Source: Defluviimonas salinarum | GTDB lineage: Bacteria > Pseudomonadota > Alphaproteobacteria > Rhodobacterales > Rhodobacteraceae | Length of the DNA stretch: 60,093 bases | NCBI RefSeq assembly: GCF_026013545.1 | Contig: NZ_JAPDOG010000024.1 | Coordinates: 1-60,093 of the forward strand | Direction: 5' to 3' | Shown here: piece by piece, positions 34,352 through 43,092 of the stretch | Layout of the letters: every line of letters begins with the position of its first letter | Numbering within the stretch: the stretch's first letter is position 1 | Made by a program: the position numbers and the translations under genes | Notes under the pieces: model-generated | What the model saw: only the letters and a program-made list of their open reading frames with translations | Database searches by the model: none | Told to the model about the DNA's origin: nothing

Positions 34352-37300
34352 TCATCGGGTTCCGTCCGGGCGGCGGACCCGGAACACCGCGAGATAGAGT
34401 GCCGGAACGAAGACCAGCGTGATCACCGTGCCGGCGATGATGCCGCCCATCATCGCATAGGCCATCGGCCCCCAGAAGATCTGCCGCGAGATCGGAATGA
34501 GCGCGAGGCTCGCCGCCGCCGCGGTCAGGAGGATCGGCCGGGCGCGCGCGTCGGAGGCCTCGAAGACCGCGTCCCAGACCGGGCGGCCCTTTCCGCGCAG
34601 CACCTCGATCTCGTCGACGAGGATGATCGAGTTGCGGATGAGGATGCCGACGAGCGCCAGCACCCCGAGGATCGCGACGAAGCCCAGAGGCGCGCCCGAG
34701 GGCACCAGCGCCGCGACGACCCCGATGAGGCCGAGCGGTGCCACGCAGAGCACCACGAAGCTGAGGCGGAAGCCCTGCATCTGGACCATGATCAGCGTCA
34801 GCATGATCAGCGCCATCAGGGGCACGACGGCGGCGATCGGCGCCTGGCTTTCGGCGCTTTCGGCCACCGCGCCGCCGAGTTCGACGTGATAGCCGAAGGG
34901 CAGTGCGGCGTCGAAGGCGGTGATCTTCTCCGCGAGCGCCGCGACGATGGTCGCGGGCTGGTCCTTGGTGGCGATCGCCGCCTTCACCGTGATCGTCGGC
35001 ATCCGGTTGCGCTGGTGGATCACCGGCTGCTCGGTCTCGTAGCGGAAGGTGGCGACGGCGCGGAGCGGGATCGTGAGCCCGTTTGCCGCCGAGAGCTGCA
35101 GGCCCGCGAGCGCCTCGACCGACTCGCGCGAGCGTTCATCGCCGCGGGCGAGGATGTCGACGAGATACTCCGCGTCGCGCAACTCGGTGACGCCGGCGCC
35201 GTCGTAGATCGCGTTCAGCGCCGCAGCGATGTCTACCGGCGTGATGCCGAGCTGGCGCGCCTTGTCCTGCAGGATCTCGACCCGGACCACGCGGGCGGGC
35301 TCGTTCCAGTCCATCACGAGGTTGGCAAGCCGGTCGTCGGTCGCGACCAGTGCGGCGAGGTCGCGCGCCTGGTCGCGCAGCACCGCGATGTCGGGGCCCG
35401 AGATGCGGTACTGTACCGGGCGGCCGACCGGCGGGCCGATTTCCAGAAGCTTGACGAAGGTATCGATGCCGGGGAAGTCGCGTGCGGCGATCGCGTTCAG
35501 CTCGGCCCGAAGCGCGTCACGCGCCTCGACCGAGGGGGTCTGGATCACGATCTGTCCGGTGTTCGGCCCCGGCGTCGGAACGTCGTAGGCGAGAAGAAAG
35601 CGCGGCGCCCCGCGGCCGACATAGGAGGACCAGAAGAGCACGTTCTCGTTGCCCTCAAGATGCGCCTCGATCCGGTCCATCTCGGCCGCGGTCGCCGAGA
35701 TCGCGGCGTTCTGCGGCAGGGCCACGTCGATGATCAGCTCGGGCCGGTCGGAATTCGGGAAGAACTGCTGCTCGACGTAGCGCATACCCCAGATCGACAG
35801 GCCGAATACCGCGACCGTCAGTCCGATGGTGATCCAGCGATGCGCCATAGCCTGGCGCAGGACCCGGTGGAACACACGCCGCGCCCGGCCCGGCTCGCCC
35901 GTGTGATGCGCCATCTTCGCAGGCAGGAAGGTCACGCCGAGAAGCGGCGCGAACAGGACCGCGACGATCCACGAGACGAGGAGCGACACCGCGATGACGA
36001 CGAAGAGCGAGAAGGTGAACTCGCCCGCCGCCGAGTCGTTGAGGCCCACGGGGATGAAGCCCGCCACCGTAACGAGCGTGCCGGTGAGCATCGGGAAGGC
36101 GATCGAGGTCCAGGCATAGGAGGCCGCCGAGGTCAGGCTGTCGCCCTTCTCCAGTCGCGCGATCATCGTCTCGATCGCGATCATCGCGTCGTCGACCAGA
36201 AGCCCGAGCGCGATGATCAGCGCGCCGAGCGAGATCCTTTGCAGCGTGAAGCCCGAATAATGCATGATCACGAAGGTGATCGCGAGCACGAGCGGGATCG
36301 TCAGCGTGACGACGAAGCCCGCCCGCATACCGAGGCTGATGAAGCTGACCGCCAGCACGATCAGCACCGCCTCGAGAAGCGCCTGGAGGAAATGCCCCAC
36401 CGCCTCGTCCACCACATGCGGCTGGTCGGCGACCTGGTGGATCTCGATCCCGATCGGCAACTCGGCCGCCGCGATGGCCATCACCTGGTCGAGCTCGGCG
36501 CCGAATTCGAGGATGTTGGCGCCGGTCTTCATGCCGACGGCGAGGCCCACCGCCTCCTGCCCCTCGTAGCGGAAGATCTCGGCGGGCGGGTCCTCGTAGG
36601 TGCGGCGGATATTGGCGACGTCGGTGAGCCGGAAGAAGCGGTCACCGACGCGCAGGTTGATGTCCTCGAGGCTTTCCGTGCCGGAGAACTGGCCGCCGAT
36701 CCGCACCAGCACCTGCTCCGGGCCGGCGTCGATCACGCCCGAGGGCAGGATCGCGTTCTGCGCGGCGAGCGTCGCCTGCACCGCCTGCTGGTTCAGCCCG
36801 AGTGCCGCGAGCCGTTCGGTCGAGAACTCGAGATAGATCACCTCGTCGCGGGTGCCGTAGATCTCCACCTTGCCGGAATCCGGCAGCGCCTGCACCGCGC
36901 GGCGGATGCGCTCGACATAATCGCGCACCTCGCGCGGGCTGAAGCCGTCGGAGGTGAAGGCGTAGAGATTGCCGAAGACGTCGCCGAACGAGTCGTTGAA
37001 CTGGAAGCCCGCGAACTCGGCCGGGAATTCGGGCCGGATGTCGGCCATCATGTTGCGCACCTGCTGCCAGATCCGCGGGATCTCGTCCGGGCGCGTGGTC
37101 GGCAGGAGCTCGACATAGACGATGGACCGGCCCGGCGCGGTGACGGAGCGGGTGTAGTCGAGCTCGTCGATATCCTCGAGCTTCTTCTCGATCCTGTCGG
37201 TGACCTGGCGCAGCGTCTCGGCGGTGTCGGCGCCGGGCAGGGCGGCGGAGATGATCATCGTCTTGATCGAGAAGTCGGGATCCTCCTCGCGGCCGATGCT

Positions 37301-37399
37301 TACATAGGCGAGCACCCCCGCGGCGAGCGAGACGATCATCAGGAACCAGACGAAGGAGCGGTGGTTGAGCGCCCAGTCGGACAGGTTGAAGCGTTTCAT
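34352..37399 (-). CDS. RND-family efflux transporter, inner-membrane pump
   Basis: This is a 1015-residue HAE1/AcrB-type pump with 12 predicted helices and two large periplasmic loops. It begins with a cytosolic basic stretch and helix 1 (RSFVWFLMIVSLAAGVLAYV). The proton-relay acids are in LGLLVDDAMIAIETMIARLEKG (Asp-Asp about 397-398), and the second-half GGIIAGTVITLVFVPALY precedes the C-terminus. REEDPDFSIKTMIISA at the end of helix 1 is typical of pumps for hydrophobic compounds with two adaptors. The start overlaps the adaptor gene stop by ATGA. It probably exports drugs, bile-like compounds or fatty acids; no outer-membrane factor is encoded here. Confidence 0.93.
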   Translation of the reverse strand: MKRFNLSDWALNHRSFVWFLMIVSLAAGVLAYVSIGREEDPDFSIKTMIISAALPGADTAETLRQVTDRIEKKLEDIDELDYTRSVTAPGRSIVYVELLPTTRPDEIPRIWQQVRNMMADIRPEFPAEFAGFQFNDSFGDVFGNLYAFTSDGFSPREVRDYVERIRRAVQALPDSGKVEIYGTRDEVIYLEFSTERLAALGLNQQAVQATLAAQNAILPSGVIDAGPEQVLVRIGGQFSGTESLEDINLRVGDRFFRLTDVANIRRTYEDPPAEIFRYEGQEAVGLAVGMKTGANILEFGAELDQVMAIAAAELPIGIEIHQVADQPHVVDEAVGHFLQALLEAVLIVLAVSFISLGMRAGFVVTLTIPLVLAITFVIMHYSGFTLQRISLGALIIALGLLVDDAMIAIETMIARLEKGDSLTSAASYAWTSIAFPMLTGTLVTVAGFIPVGLNDSAAGEFTFSLFVVIAVSLLVSWIVAVLFAPLLGVTFLPAKMAHHTGEPGRARRVFHRVLRQAMAHRWITIGLTVAVFGLSIWGMRYVEQQFFPNSDRPELIIDVALPQNAAISATAAEMDRIEAHLEGNENVLFWSSYVGRGAPRFLLAYDVPTPGPNTGQIVIQTPSVEARDALRAELNAIAARDFPGIDTFVKLLEIGPPVGRPVQYRISGPDIAVLRDQARDLAALVATDDRLANLVMDWNEPARVVRVEILQDKARQLGITPVDIAAALNAIYDGAGVTELRDAEYLVDILARGDERSRESVEALAGLQLSAANGLTIPLRAVATFRYETEQPVIHQRNRMPTITVKAAIATKDQPATIVAALAEKITAFDAALPFGYHVELGGAVAESAESQAPIAAVVPLMALIMLTLIMVQMQGFRLSFVVLCVAPLGLIGVVAALVPSGAPLGFVAILGVLALVGILIRNSIILVDEIEVLRGKGRPVWDAVFEASDARARPILLTAAAASLALIPISRQIFWGPMAYAMMGGIIAGTVITLVFVPALYLAVFRVRRPDGTR

Positions 37400-38463
37400 T
37401 CGGCCACACGCGGGCCGACGATCTGCCCGTCCTCAAGAGAATGGATGCCCTTCACGACGACCTCGTCGCCCGGCGACAGGCCGTCCGCGATCAGCACGTA
37501 GTCGCCCGTTCCGGGGCCGAGCGTCACCGGCACGCGGCGCACGCTGTGGTCGTCGCGGTCGACGGTCCAGACCGCGGCCGCGCCCTCGGGATCAAGCACC
37601 GCGCTGAGCGGCAGGACGACGCCTGCCTCGACGCCGATGCTGGGGGTGACGCGGGCGAGCGCGCCCAGGCGGTAGGCATCGGGCGGCTCGGTCAGCGTCA
37701 AATGCGCGCGCCGCGTGCGGGTGCTGCGCTCGGCCACCGGATCGATCCGGGTCAGAGTCGCGGCGGCGGTGATCGCGGGATTGGCGGCGAGCGTCACGTC
37801 GAACGCCATGCCGGTCCTCATGGCGGCGGCGTCGGAATCGCTGATGTCGATGACGATCTCGCGCTCGCCGGTCGCGGCGAGGCGGAGGACCGGCTGCCCG
37901 GCGTCAAGCGGGGTGCCTGGCTCGGCGAAGACCTCGGTCACCACGCCGTCCTGCGGTGCGGTGAGGGTGGCGAGGCCGCGCATGTCCTCGGCGCGGGCCA
38001 GTGCCGCGCGCGCCTGCTCGAGCCGCGCCTCGGCGGCGACGTAGGCGCGTTCGGCATCCTCGCGCCGGGTCTCGCTGCCGACACCGCGGGCGGCCAGTTC
38101 GCGGGCACGGTCGCGGGCATCGGTGGCGGAGTTGAGCTGCGCCTCGGCCACGGTCACGCCGGCTTCGGCGGCGCGCAGGTCGGCGTCAAGCTCCTCGGGG
38201 TCGAGCCGGGCCAGCACCTCGCCCCCTGCGACGGTATCGCCGGCCGAGACCGGTCGTTCCGCCACCGTGCCGATCAGCGGGAAGCCGAGATCGGCCCGGA
38301 TCCGGGCGACGATGGTGCCGACATAGCTGATCGGCAGGCCGGTCTCGGGATTGACGATGACCGAGACCACCGGCCGCGGCGCGGCGGTGTCCGGCGCCGG
38401 CGCGTCCTCGGCTGCCGCGGGAAGCGCCAGCGCCAGCGCGAGGGTCAGGGCGATCCACCTCAT
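37396..38463 (-). CDS. RND efflux periplasmic adaptor (membrane fusion protein), inner copy
   Basis: The 355-residue HlyD/AcrA-type adaptor has a signal peptide (about 1-18, MRWIALTLALALALPAAA). A lipoyl-like domain (about 45-75, GDTVAGGEVLARLDPEEL) is followed by an Ala/Glu/Arg-rich alpha-hairpin (about 75-145) and beta-barrel and membrane-proximal domains (VVVKGIHSLEDGQIV near the end). It bridges the pump to an outer-membrane channel. It overlaps the second adaptor and the pump by ATGA on both sides, so all three are coupled. Confidence 0.9.
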   Translation of the reverse strand: MRWIALTLALALALPAAAEDAPAPDTAAPRPVVSVIVNPETGLPISYVGTIVARIRADLGFPLIGTVAERPVSAGDTVAGGEVLARLDPEELDADLRAAEAGVTVAEAQLNSATDARDRARELAARGVGSETRREDAERAYVAAEARLEQARAALARAEDMRGLATLTAPQDGVVTEVFAEPGTPLDAGQPVLRLAATGEREIVIDISDSDAAAMRTGMAFDVTLAANPAITAAATLTRIDPVAERSTRTRRAHLTLTEPPDAYRLGALARVTPSIGVEAGVVLPLSAVLDPEGAAAVWTVDRDDHSVRRVPVTLGPGTGDYVLIADGLSPGDEVVVKGIHSLEDGQIVGPRVAE

Positions 38464-39509
38464 TGCACCACCTCCGCCGCCTGCACGATCCGGCCCGGAT
38501 AGAGAAGCTGCGCGCCCCGCGCAACCACGAGCGTGCCTTCCTCGATGCCCTCGGCCAGGATGATCCGGCCGGTCTCGAACCGTTCGATCCGGACCTGCCG
38601 CAGGGCGACCGCCATCGTCGCGGGGTCGACCGTCCAGATCGCCGGCCCCTCGGCGGTCGCGCTCATGGCGTTATGGGGCAGCACGACGCGCGCTTTTCCC
38701 ACCACCTCGGCGGTTCCGCGCACCGCCTCGCCGTAGTCGAGCCCCGCGGGCGGGTCGTCGACCGCCACCGTCACCGCGACCGTCCCGGTCTGCGGATCGA
38801 CCACCGGCGAGATCTCGTAGATATGGCCCTCGAACCGCTCGCCCGGCCGGTCGATCCGGTTCAGCCCGATCAACGCGGGCGTCGCGCCGACGGTCATCAG
38901 CACCTCCGGCACGTCGAAGACCGCGTCGAACCTGGTTCCGAGTGCCAGTTCCATGACCGGCTGCGCTGCGCCGACGACCTGGCCCACCTCGACCATGCGC
39001 CGCGTTACCGTCGCCTCCTCGGGGGCCAGGAGCAGGGTGTCGTCGAGCGCGGTCCGCGCCCGGTCAAGCTCGGCCCTGGCTTGGGCAAGCGCGCCCTCGG
39101 CGACGCTCAGCGCGTCCTCGGTGCTGTCGCGACTGGCCCGCGTCGTCGCGCCGCGCGTGAGCAGCGCCTCCTGACGCTCGAGATCCTCGATCGCTTGGCG
39201 GTGGTCGGCGGCCGCGGTCGAGAGCCCGGCCTCGGCGGCGCGCAGCGCCTGTTCCTGCTGCACCGAATCCATCCGCGCCAGAACCGCGCCCTTCGCCACG
39301 CGCGCTCCGGCATCTACCATCACCTCGACGATCCGGCCGCTTAGCGGGAAGGCTGCCGACAGCCGGTCTCGGGCGCGCACCTCGCCGGTCAGGGAGTAGA
39401 CCCGGACATCGGTCTCTGCCCGCGCCGTGACGATCTCGACCGTGAGCGGTTCGGCCACGGCCGGGGCGGCGCAGAGCCAGATCAGGGCGGCCGTGCGGGA
39501 CAGGGACAT
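38460..39509 (-). CDS. RND efflux periplasmic adaptor, first gene of the operon
   Basis: A 349-residue adaptor of the same family as the gene at 37396. It has a signal peptide (about 1-19, MSLSRTAALIWLCAAPAVA), a lipoyl segment (DAGARVAKGAVLARMDSVQ, about 62-80), a long alpha-hairpin (about 80-150) and the barrel domains (FEGHIYEISPVVDPQTGTV). The start ATG 39509 has GGAGG at good spacing; an upstream in-frame Met at 39536 has none. Two non-identical adaptors with one pump suggest a heteromeric adaptor ring. Confidence 0.9.
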   Translation of the reverse strand: MSLSRTAALIWLCAAPAVAEPLTVEIVTARAETDVRVYSLTGEVRARDRLSAAFPLSGRIVEVMVDAGARVAKGAVLARMDSVQQEQALRAAEAGLSTAAADHRQAIEDLERQEALLTRGATTRASRDSTEDALSVAEGALAQARAELDRARTALDDTLLLAPEEATVTRRMVEVGQVVGAAQPVMELALGTRFDAVFDVPEVLMTVGATPALIGLNRIDRPGERFEGHIYEISPVVDPQTGTVAVTVAVDDPPAGLDYGEAVRGTAEVVGKARVVLPHNAMSATAEGPAIWTVDPATMAVALRQVRIERFETGRIILAEGIEEGTLVVARGAQLLYPGRIVQAAEVVQ

Positions 39510-39778
39510 CGCTTCACCTCCGGGCGTGCTCGGCACTCCGCCGAAACGCCGAGCCTAACAAATCCTCACCCGACGTCGAGGCATCTGCGTGCCGAATTGC
39601 CGGTGGCGACGCCACGGAAGTCCGGCCGGACCGCGGGGACGGCCGCCGATCGGATATTGACAGACCCGGCCCCTGCCAAGTCTGGTGGCAACGGTAACCG
39701 GCCCCGCCGCGCGGGCCGCCGTCCGGGATTCGGGCGCGGCGCGGCCTCGGAGGAACCGGAACAACGGGAGGAAATGAA

Positions 39779-40603
39779 ATGAAAATCAACATGATCTGCC
39801 TCGCCACCCTGTCCGGGATGGCGCTCGCGGCCGGACCCGCGCTGGCGCAGGGCGACTGCGCCGCCGGCAAGACGCTCAAGGACGGCGTCCTGACGGTCGC
39901 GACCGGCAACCCGGCCTATTTTCCTTGGGTGATCGACAACGACCCGGCCTCGGGCAAGGGCTTCGAGGCGGCCGTCGCCTACGAGATCGCCGCGCGCATG
40001 GGCTTCGCGGCCGACGAGGTTGAGTGGACCACGACTTCCTTCGACCAGGCAATTCAGCCGGGCCCGAAGGAGTTTGACTTCAACCTCCAGCAATATTCGA
40101 TCACGCCCGAGCGGGACCAGACCATCGACTTCTCGGCCCCCTATTACGAGGCCGCGCAGGCGGTGCTGGTGCGCCAGCCCACGGTCGATGCCGGCGCAGC
40201 GCCGACCGCCTCCTCGCTCAAGACGTTGCAATGGGGGCTCGCTGCGGGCACGACCGCGCCGGCCCTGATCGGCAGCCTGATCGGCCCCGAGAAGGACCCG
40301 CTCCTCTACGACGACACCGCCGACGCCGCCGAGGCGCTGAAGGCGGGCCAGATCGACGCGACGCTGATGGACCTGCCGACCGCGCTCTACACCGCGGCGG
40401 TGGTGCTCGATGACGGCGTGGTGCTCGGCCAGTTCCCGAAGGGCGGCGAGGCGCCGGACGCGTTCGGGCTGGTCTTCGAGGAGGGCAATGCGCTTCGCGA
40501 CTGCGCCAACGAGGCGATCGCGGCGATGGCGGCGGACGGGGCGCTCGCGAAGATCGAGGCGGAATGGCTGCAGGAGGCGACCGGCGTCCCGCTGGTCGAG
40601 TAA
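39779..40603 (+). CDS. ABC importer substrate-binding protein (polar amino acid type; possibly a nucleoside system)
   Basis: The 274-residue periplasmic protein has a signal peptide (about 1-23, MKINMICLATLSGMALAAG to ALA) and a family-3 solute-binding fold: LTVATGNPAYFPWVIDNDP (about 38-56), GKGFEAAVAYEIAARMGF and FDFNLQQYSITPERDQTIDFSAPYY in landmarks FDFNLQQYS and IDFSAPYY. Asp and aromatic residues of the family are kept. The ligand is unknown. The gene is followed by its permease, ATPase, a purine nucleoside phosphorylase and a nucleoside-deaminase-like enzyme, so a nucleoside-type or purine-containing ligand is plausible. GGGAGG precedes the start. Confidence 0.85.
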   Translation: MKINMICLATLSGMALAAGPALAQGDCAAGKTLKDGVLTVATGNPAYFPWVIDNDPASGKGFEAAVAYEIAARMGFAADEVEWTTTSFDQAIQPGPKEFDFNLQQYSITPERDQTIDFSAPYYEAAQAVLVRQPTVDAGAAPTASSLKTLQWGLAAGTTAPALIGSLIGPEKDPLLYDDTADAAEALKAGQIDATLMDLPTALYTAAVVLDDGVVLGQFPKGGEAPDAFGLVFEEGNALRDCANEAIAAMAADGALAKIEAEWLQEATGVPLVE

Positions 40604-40611
40604 GCCGGCCG

Positions 40612-41472
40612 ATGCCCGGAACCGACGGAGAGGCGGCCGGCGCGATGCCGGCCGCGCCGGGGATGAGCCGCCGGCAGATCCGCGAGCGGCGGCTGCGGCG
40701 GCGGTCGAACCTCATCGCCGCGTCGAGCACCGCCGTCGCGTTGGCCGCGGTCGTGACGCTGGTGCCGCTCGCGCCGGGCTGGGAGCGGGTGAAGAAATCC
40801 TTTTTCAACGCCGAGATCTTCGCTGAGACCTTTCCGGGCCTCCTGAAGGCGTTCCTCCTCGATGTCGCGATCTTCGCCTGGTGCGCGCCGATGATCGCCG
40901 TCCTCGGCCTCGTCATCGCGCTGGCGCGCGACGCGCGGTCGCCCGCGCTCTATCCGCTCCGGCTTTTCGGGATGCTCTACAACGACATCTTCCGCGGCGT
41001 GCCGGTGATACTGGTGATCTACCTGATCGGCTTCGGCGTTCCCGGCCTCGGCCTGCCGCGGCCGTGGAACAGTCCTTATATCTGGGGAACGGTCGCGGTG
41101 GTCCTGACCTATTCGGCCTATGTCGCCGAGGTCTACCGCACCGGGATCGAGTCGATCCACGAGAGCCAGCGCGCGGCGGCGCAGTCGCTCGGGCTGTCGC
41201 ACTGGCATGTGATGCGAGACGTGATCCTGCCGCAGGCAATCCGCCGGGTGATCCCGGCCAACATGAACCTCCTGATCGCGCTCCAGAAGGACGTGGCGCT
41301 GCTGTCGTTCATCGGCCCCGTGGAGATCCTGCGCCAGGCCGGCGTCTACAAGTCGCTTCTGGCGAACTTCACCCCCTATCTCGGCGCAGCCGTGATCTTC
41401 CTTTGCGTGACGGTCCCGGCCACGCGCTATGTCGATCACCTGATCGCCAAGGCCAACAGGGCGCGGAGCTGA
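40612..41472 (+). CDS. ABC importer permease (HisM/GlnP family)
   Basis: A 286-residue inner-membrane permease. It starts with an unusually long, basic cytosolic tail ([15 protein letters not shown] at about 18-32) before the first helix. The family motifs are [17 protein letters not shown] (about 124-140), [21 protein letters not shown] (ATPase-contact loop, about 173-193, given as landmarks VYRTGIESI and [13 protein letters not shown]) and [14 protein letters not shown]. Only one permease gene is present, so a homodimer is likely. The start could also be ATG 40663. It lies 8 bases after the binding protein gene. Confidence 0.87.
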   Translation: MPGTDGEAAGAMPAAPGMSRRQIRERRLRRRSNLIAASSTAVALAAVVTLVPLAPGWERVKKSFFNAEIFAETFPGLLKAFLLDVAIFAWCAPMIAVLGLVIALARDARSPALYPLRLFGMLYNDIFRGVPVILVIYLIGFGVPGLGLPRPWNSPYIWGTVAVVLTYSAYVAEVYRTGIESIHESQRAAAQSLGLSHWHVMRDVILPQAIRRVIPANMNLLIALQKDVALLSFIGPVEILRQAGVYKSLLANFTPYLGAAVIFLCVTVPATRYVDHLIAKANRARS

Positions 41473-41476
41473 CGGC

Positions 41477-42208
41477 GTGACGGCGAAGCTGGAACTCACC
41501 CAAGTCTGGAAGAGCTTCGGTTCCAACCCGGTGCTCAGGGGCATCGACCTTGCCGTGAACGAGGGCGAGCTGGTCTGCCTGATCGGCGCTTCGGGCTCGG
41601 GCAAGTCGACGCTCCTGCGCTGCATGAACCTCCTCGAACCCGTCGACGAGGGGCGGATCCTTCTCGACGGCGTCGAGATCAGCGATCCCGAACAGGACCC
41701 GCAGCCGATCCGCCAGCGGATCGGGATGGTGTTCCAGAGCTTCAACCTCTTCCCCCACATGACCGCGGCCGAGAACGTGATGCTCGCCCCGCGCCGCATC
41801 CACCGCCTCAGCCGCGCCGCGCTTCGCCCCGAGGTCGAAGCCCTGTTCGAGCGGTTCGGCCTTGCCGACCGGATGGGGCACTACCCCGACCAGCTTTCCG
41901 GCGGCCAGCAGCAGCGGGTGGCGATCATCCGGGCGCTCGCGATGAAGCCCGAGGTGATGCTTTTCGACGAGGTGACCTCGGCTCTCGATCCCGAGCTGGT
42001 GGGCGAGGTGCTCGACGCGCTGCGGCGGCTCCGGGCCGAGGGCATGACGATGGTGCTCGCGACCCACGAGATGGGCTTCGCCCGCGAGGCGGCCGACAAG
42101 GTCTGCTTCCTCGACCAGGGCCGGATCGTCGAGGAGGGCCCGCCCTCGGCGATCTTCACCGCCCCGCGCGAGGCGCGGACCCGTGAATTCCTGCGCCGGG
42201 TGCTGTGA
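41477..42208 (+). CDS. ABC importer ATP-binding protein
   Basis: The 243-residue ATPase has Walker [13 protein letters not shown] (about 36-47), Q-loop [12 protein letters not shown] (about 85-96), signature [10 protein letters not shown] (about 138-147), Walker [14 protein letters not shown] (about 161-173) and H-loop ATHEMGFA (about 195-202). It belongs to the polar-amino-acid ATPases (GlnQ/HisP). The start is GTG 41477, four bases after the permease stop, so the genes are coupled. Confidence 0.92.
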   Translation: MTAKLELTQVWKSFGSNPVLRGIDLAVNEGELVCLIGASGSGKSTLLRCMNLLEPVDEGRILLDGVEISDPEQDPQPIRQRIGMVFQSFNLFPHMTAAENVMLAPRRIHRLSRAALRPEVEALFERFGLADRMGHYPDQLSGGQQQRVAIIRALAMKPEVMLFDEVTSALDPELVGEVLDALRRLRAEGMTMVLATHEMGFAREAADKVCFLDQGRIVEEGPPSAIFTAPREARTREFLRRVL

Positions 42209-42264
42209 GCCTTGCCGGCGTGCAGCCCGGATGCGATGACGGGCGCAGGAAGGGGGAGGCGTGG

Positions 42265-43092
42265 ATGCTGAAGGACAGGATCGAGGCGGCGGCGGAGTTC
42301 ATCCGGACCCGGACCCCGCTCAGGCCGGAAATCGCGCTGGTGCTCGGATCGGGCCTCGGGCCCTTGGCCGAGGCGGTCGAGGGCGTGACGATCCCCTTCG
42401 CGGAGATCCCGCATTTCCCGGTCTCGACCGCGCCGGGCCACGAGGGGCGGCTGATCCTGGGCCGGCTCTTCGGCCGCGAGGTCGCGGTGATGCAGGGCCG
42501 CGTCCACCTCTACGAGGGCTATACGCCCCAGGAGGTGGTGTTCCCGACGCGCGTGCTGGCCGCGCTGGGCGCGGGTACCGTGGTCTTCACCAATGCGGCG
42601 GGCGGCATGAACCCGGAGTACCGCACCGGCGATCTGGTGGTGATCGAGGATCACCTGTCGCTCGCCGTCGCCTCCGGCCTCGATCCTCTGCGCGGGCTGA
42701 ATGACCCCGCGATGGGCGAGCGTTTCGTCTCGATGAACCGCGCCTACGATCCCGAGCTTGCGGCACTCGCGGCGACACTCGGAGGCTTGCGGCGCGGCAC
42801 CTATGCCCACGTCGTCGGCCCCTCCTTCGAGCCGCCGGCGCTGATCCGGCTCCTGCGGCTCGCGGGCTGCGATCTCGTCGGCATGTCGACCGTGCCCGAG
42901 GTCATCGCGGCGCGGCATCTGGGGATGCGGGTGCTCGCGGTCTCGGCGGTGACGAACATCGCGGTGGCGAGCGTCGCCGACGACCATGTGACCAACGAGG
43001 CCGAGGTCTGGGAGGCGGCGAAATCCATCCGTCCGCGCCTCGTCGCGCTCTTGGAGCGGCTGATCCCCGCCCTGCCGAAAGGAATGCCATGA
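42265..43092 (+). CDS. Purine nucleoside phosphorylase (PNP/MTAP family)
   Basis: This 275-residue enzyme splits purine nucleosides with phosphate into base and (deoxy)ribose-1-phosphate. VLGSGLGPLAEAV (about 25-37) and the phosphate loop PGHEGRLILGR (about 57-67) come first. VFTNAAGGMNPEY (about 108-120) lines the base pocket, and GMSTVPEVIAARHLGMRVLA (about 208-227) holds the Met-Ser-Thr/Glu substrate contacts. The NIAVAS/Asn motif favours 6-oxopurines. GGGGGAGG precedes ATG 42265. It is in the operon of the ABC importer and overlaps the amidohydrolase by ATGA, so salvage of imported nucleosides is likely. Confidence 0.93.
   Translation: MLKDRIEAAAEFIRTRTPLRPEIALVLGSGLGPLAEAVEGVTIPFAEIPHFPVSTAPGHEGRLILGRLFGREVAVMQGRVHLYEGYTPQEVVFPTRVLAALGAGTVVFTNAAGGMNPEYRTGDLVVIEDHLSLAVASGLDPLRGLNDPAMGERFVSMNRAYDPELAALAATLGGLRRGTYAHVVGPSFEPPALIRLLRLAGCDLVGMSTVPEVIAARHLGMRVLAVSAVTNIAVASVADDHVTNEAEVWEAAKSIRPRLVALLERLIPALPKGMP

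Noticed and set aside
34886-37501. Plus-strand open frame of about 870 codons opposite the RND pump
   Set aside because: Asp/Arg/Glu/His-rich antisense translation without motifs; the pump on the minus strand is unambiguous.
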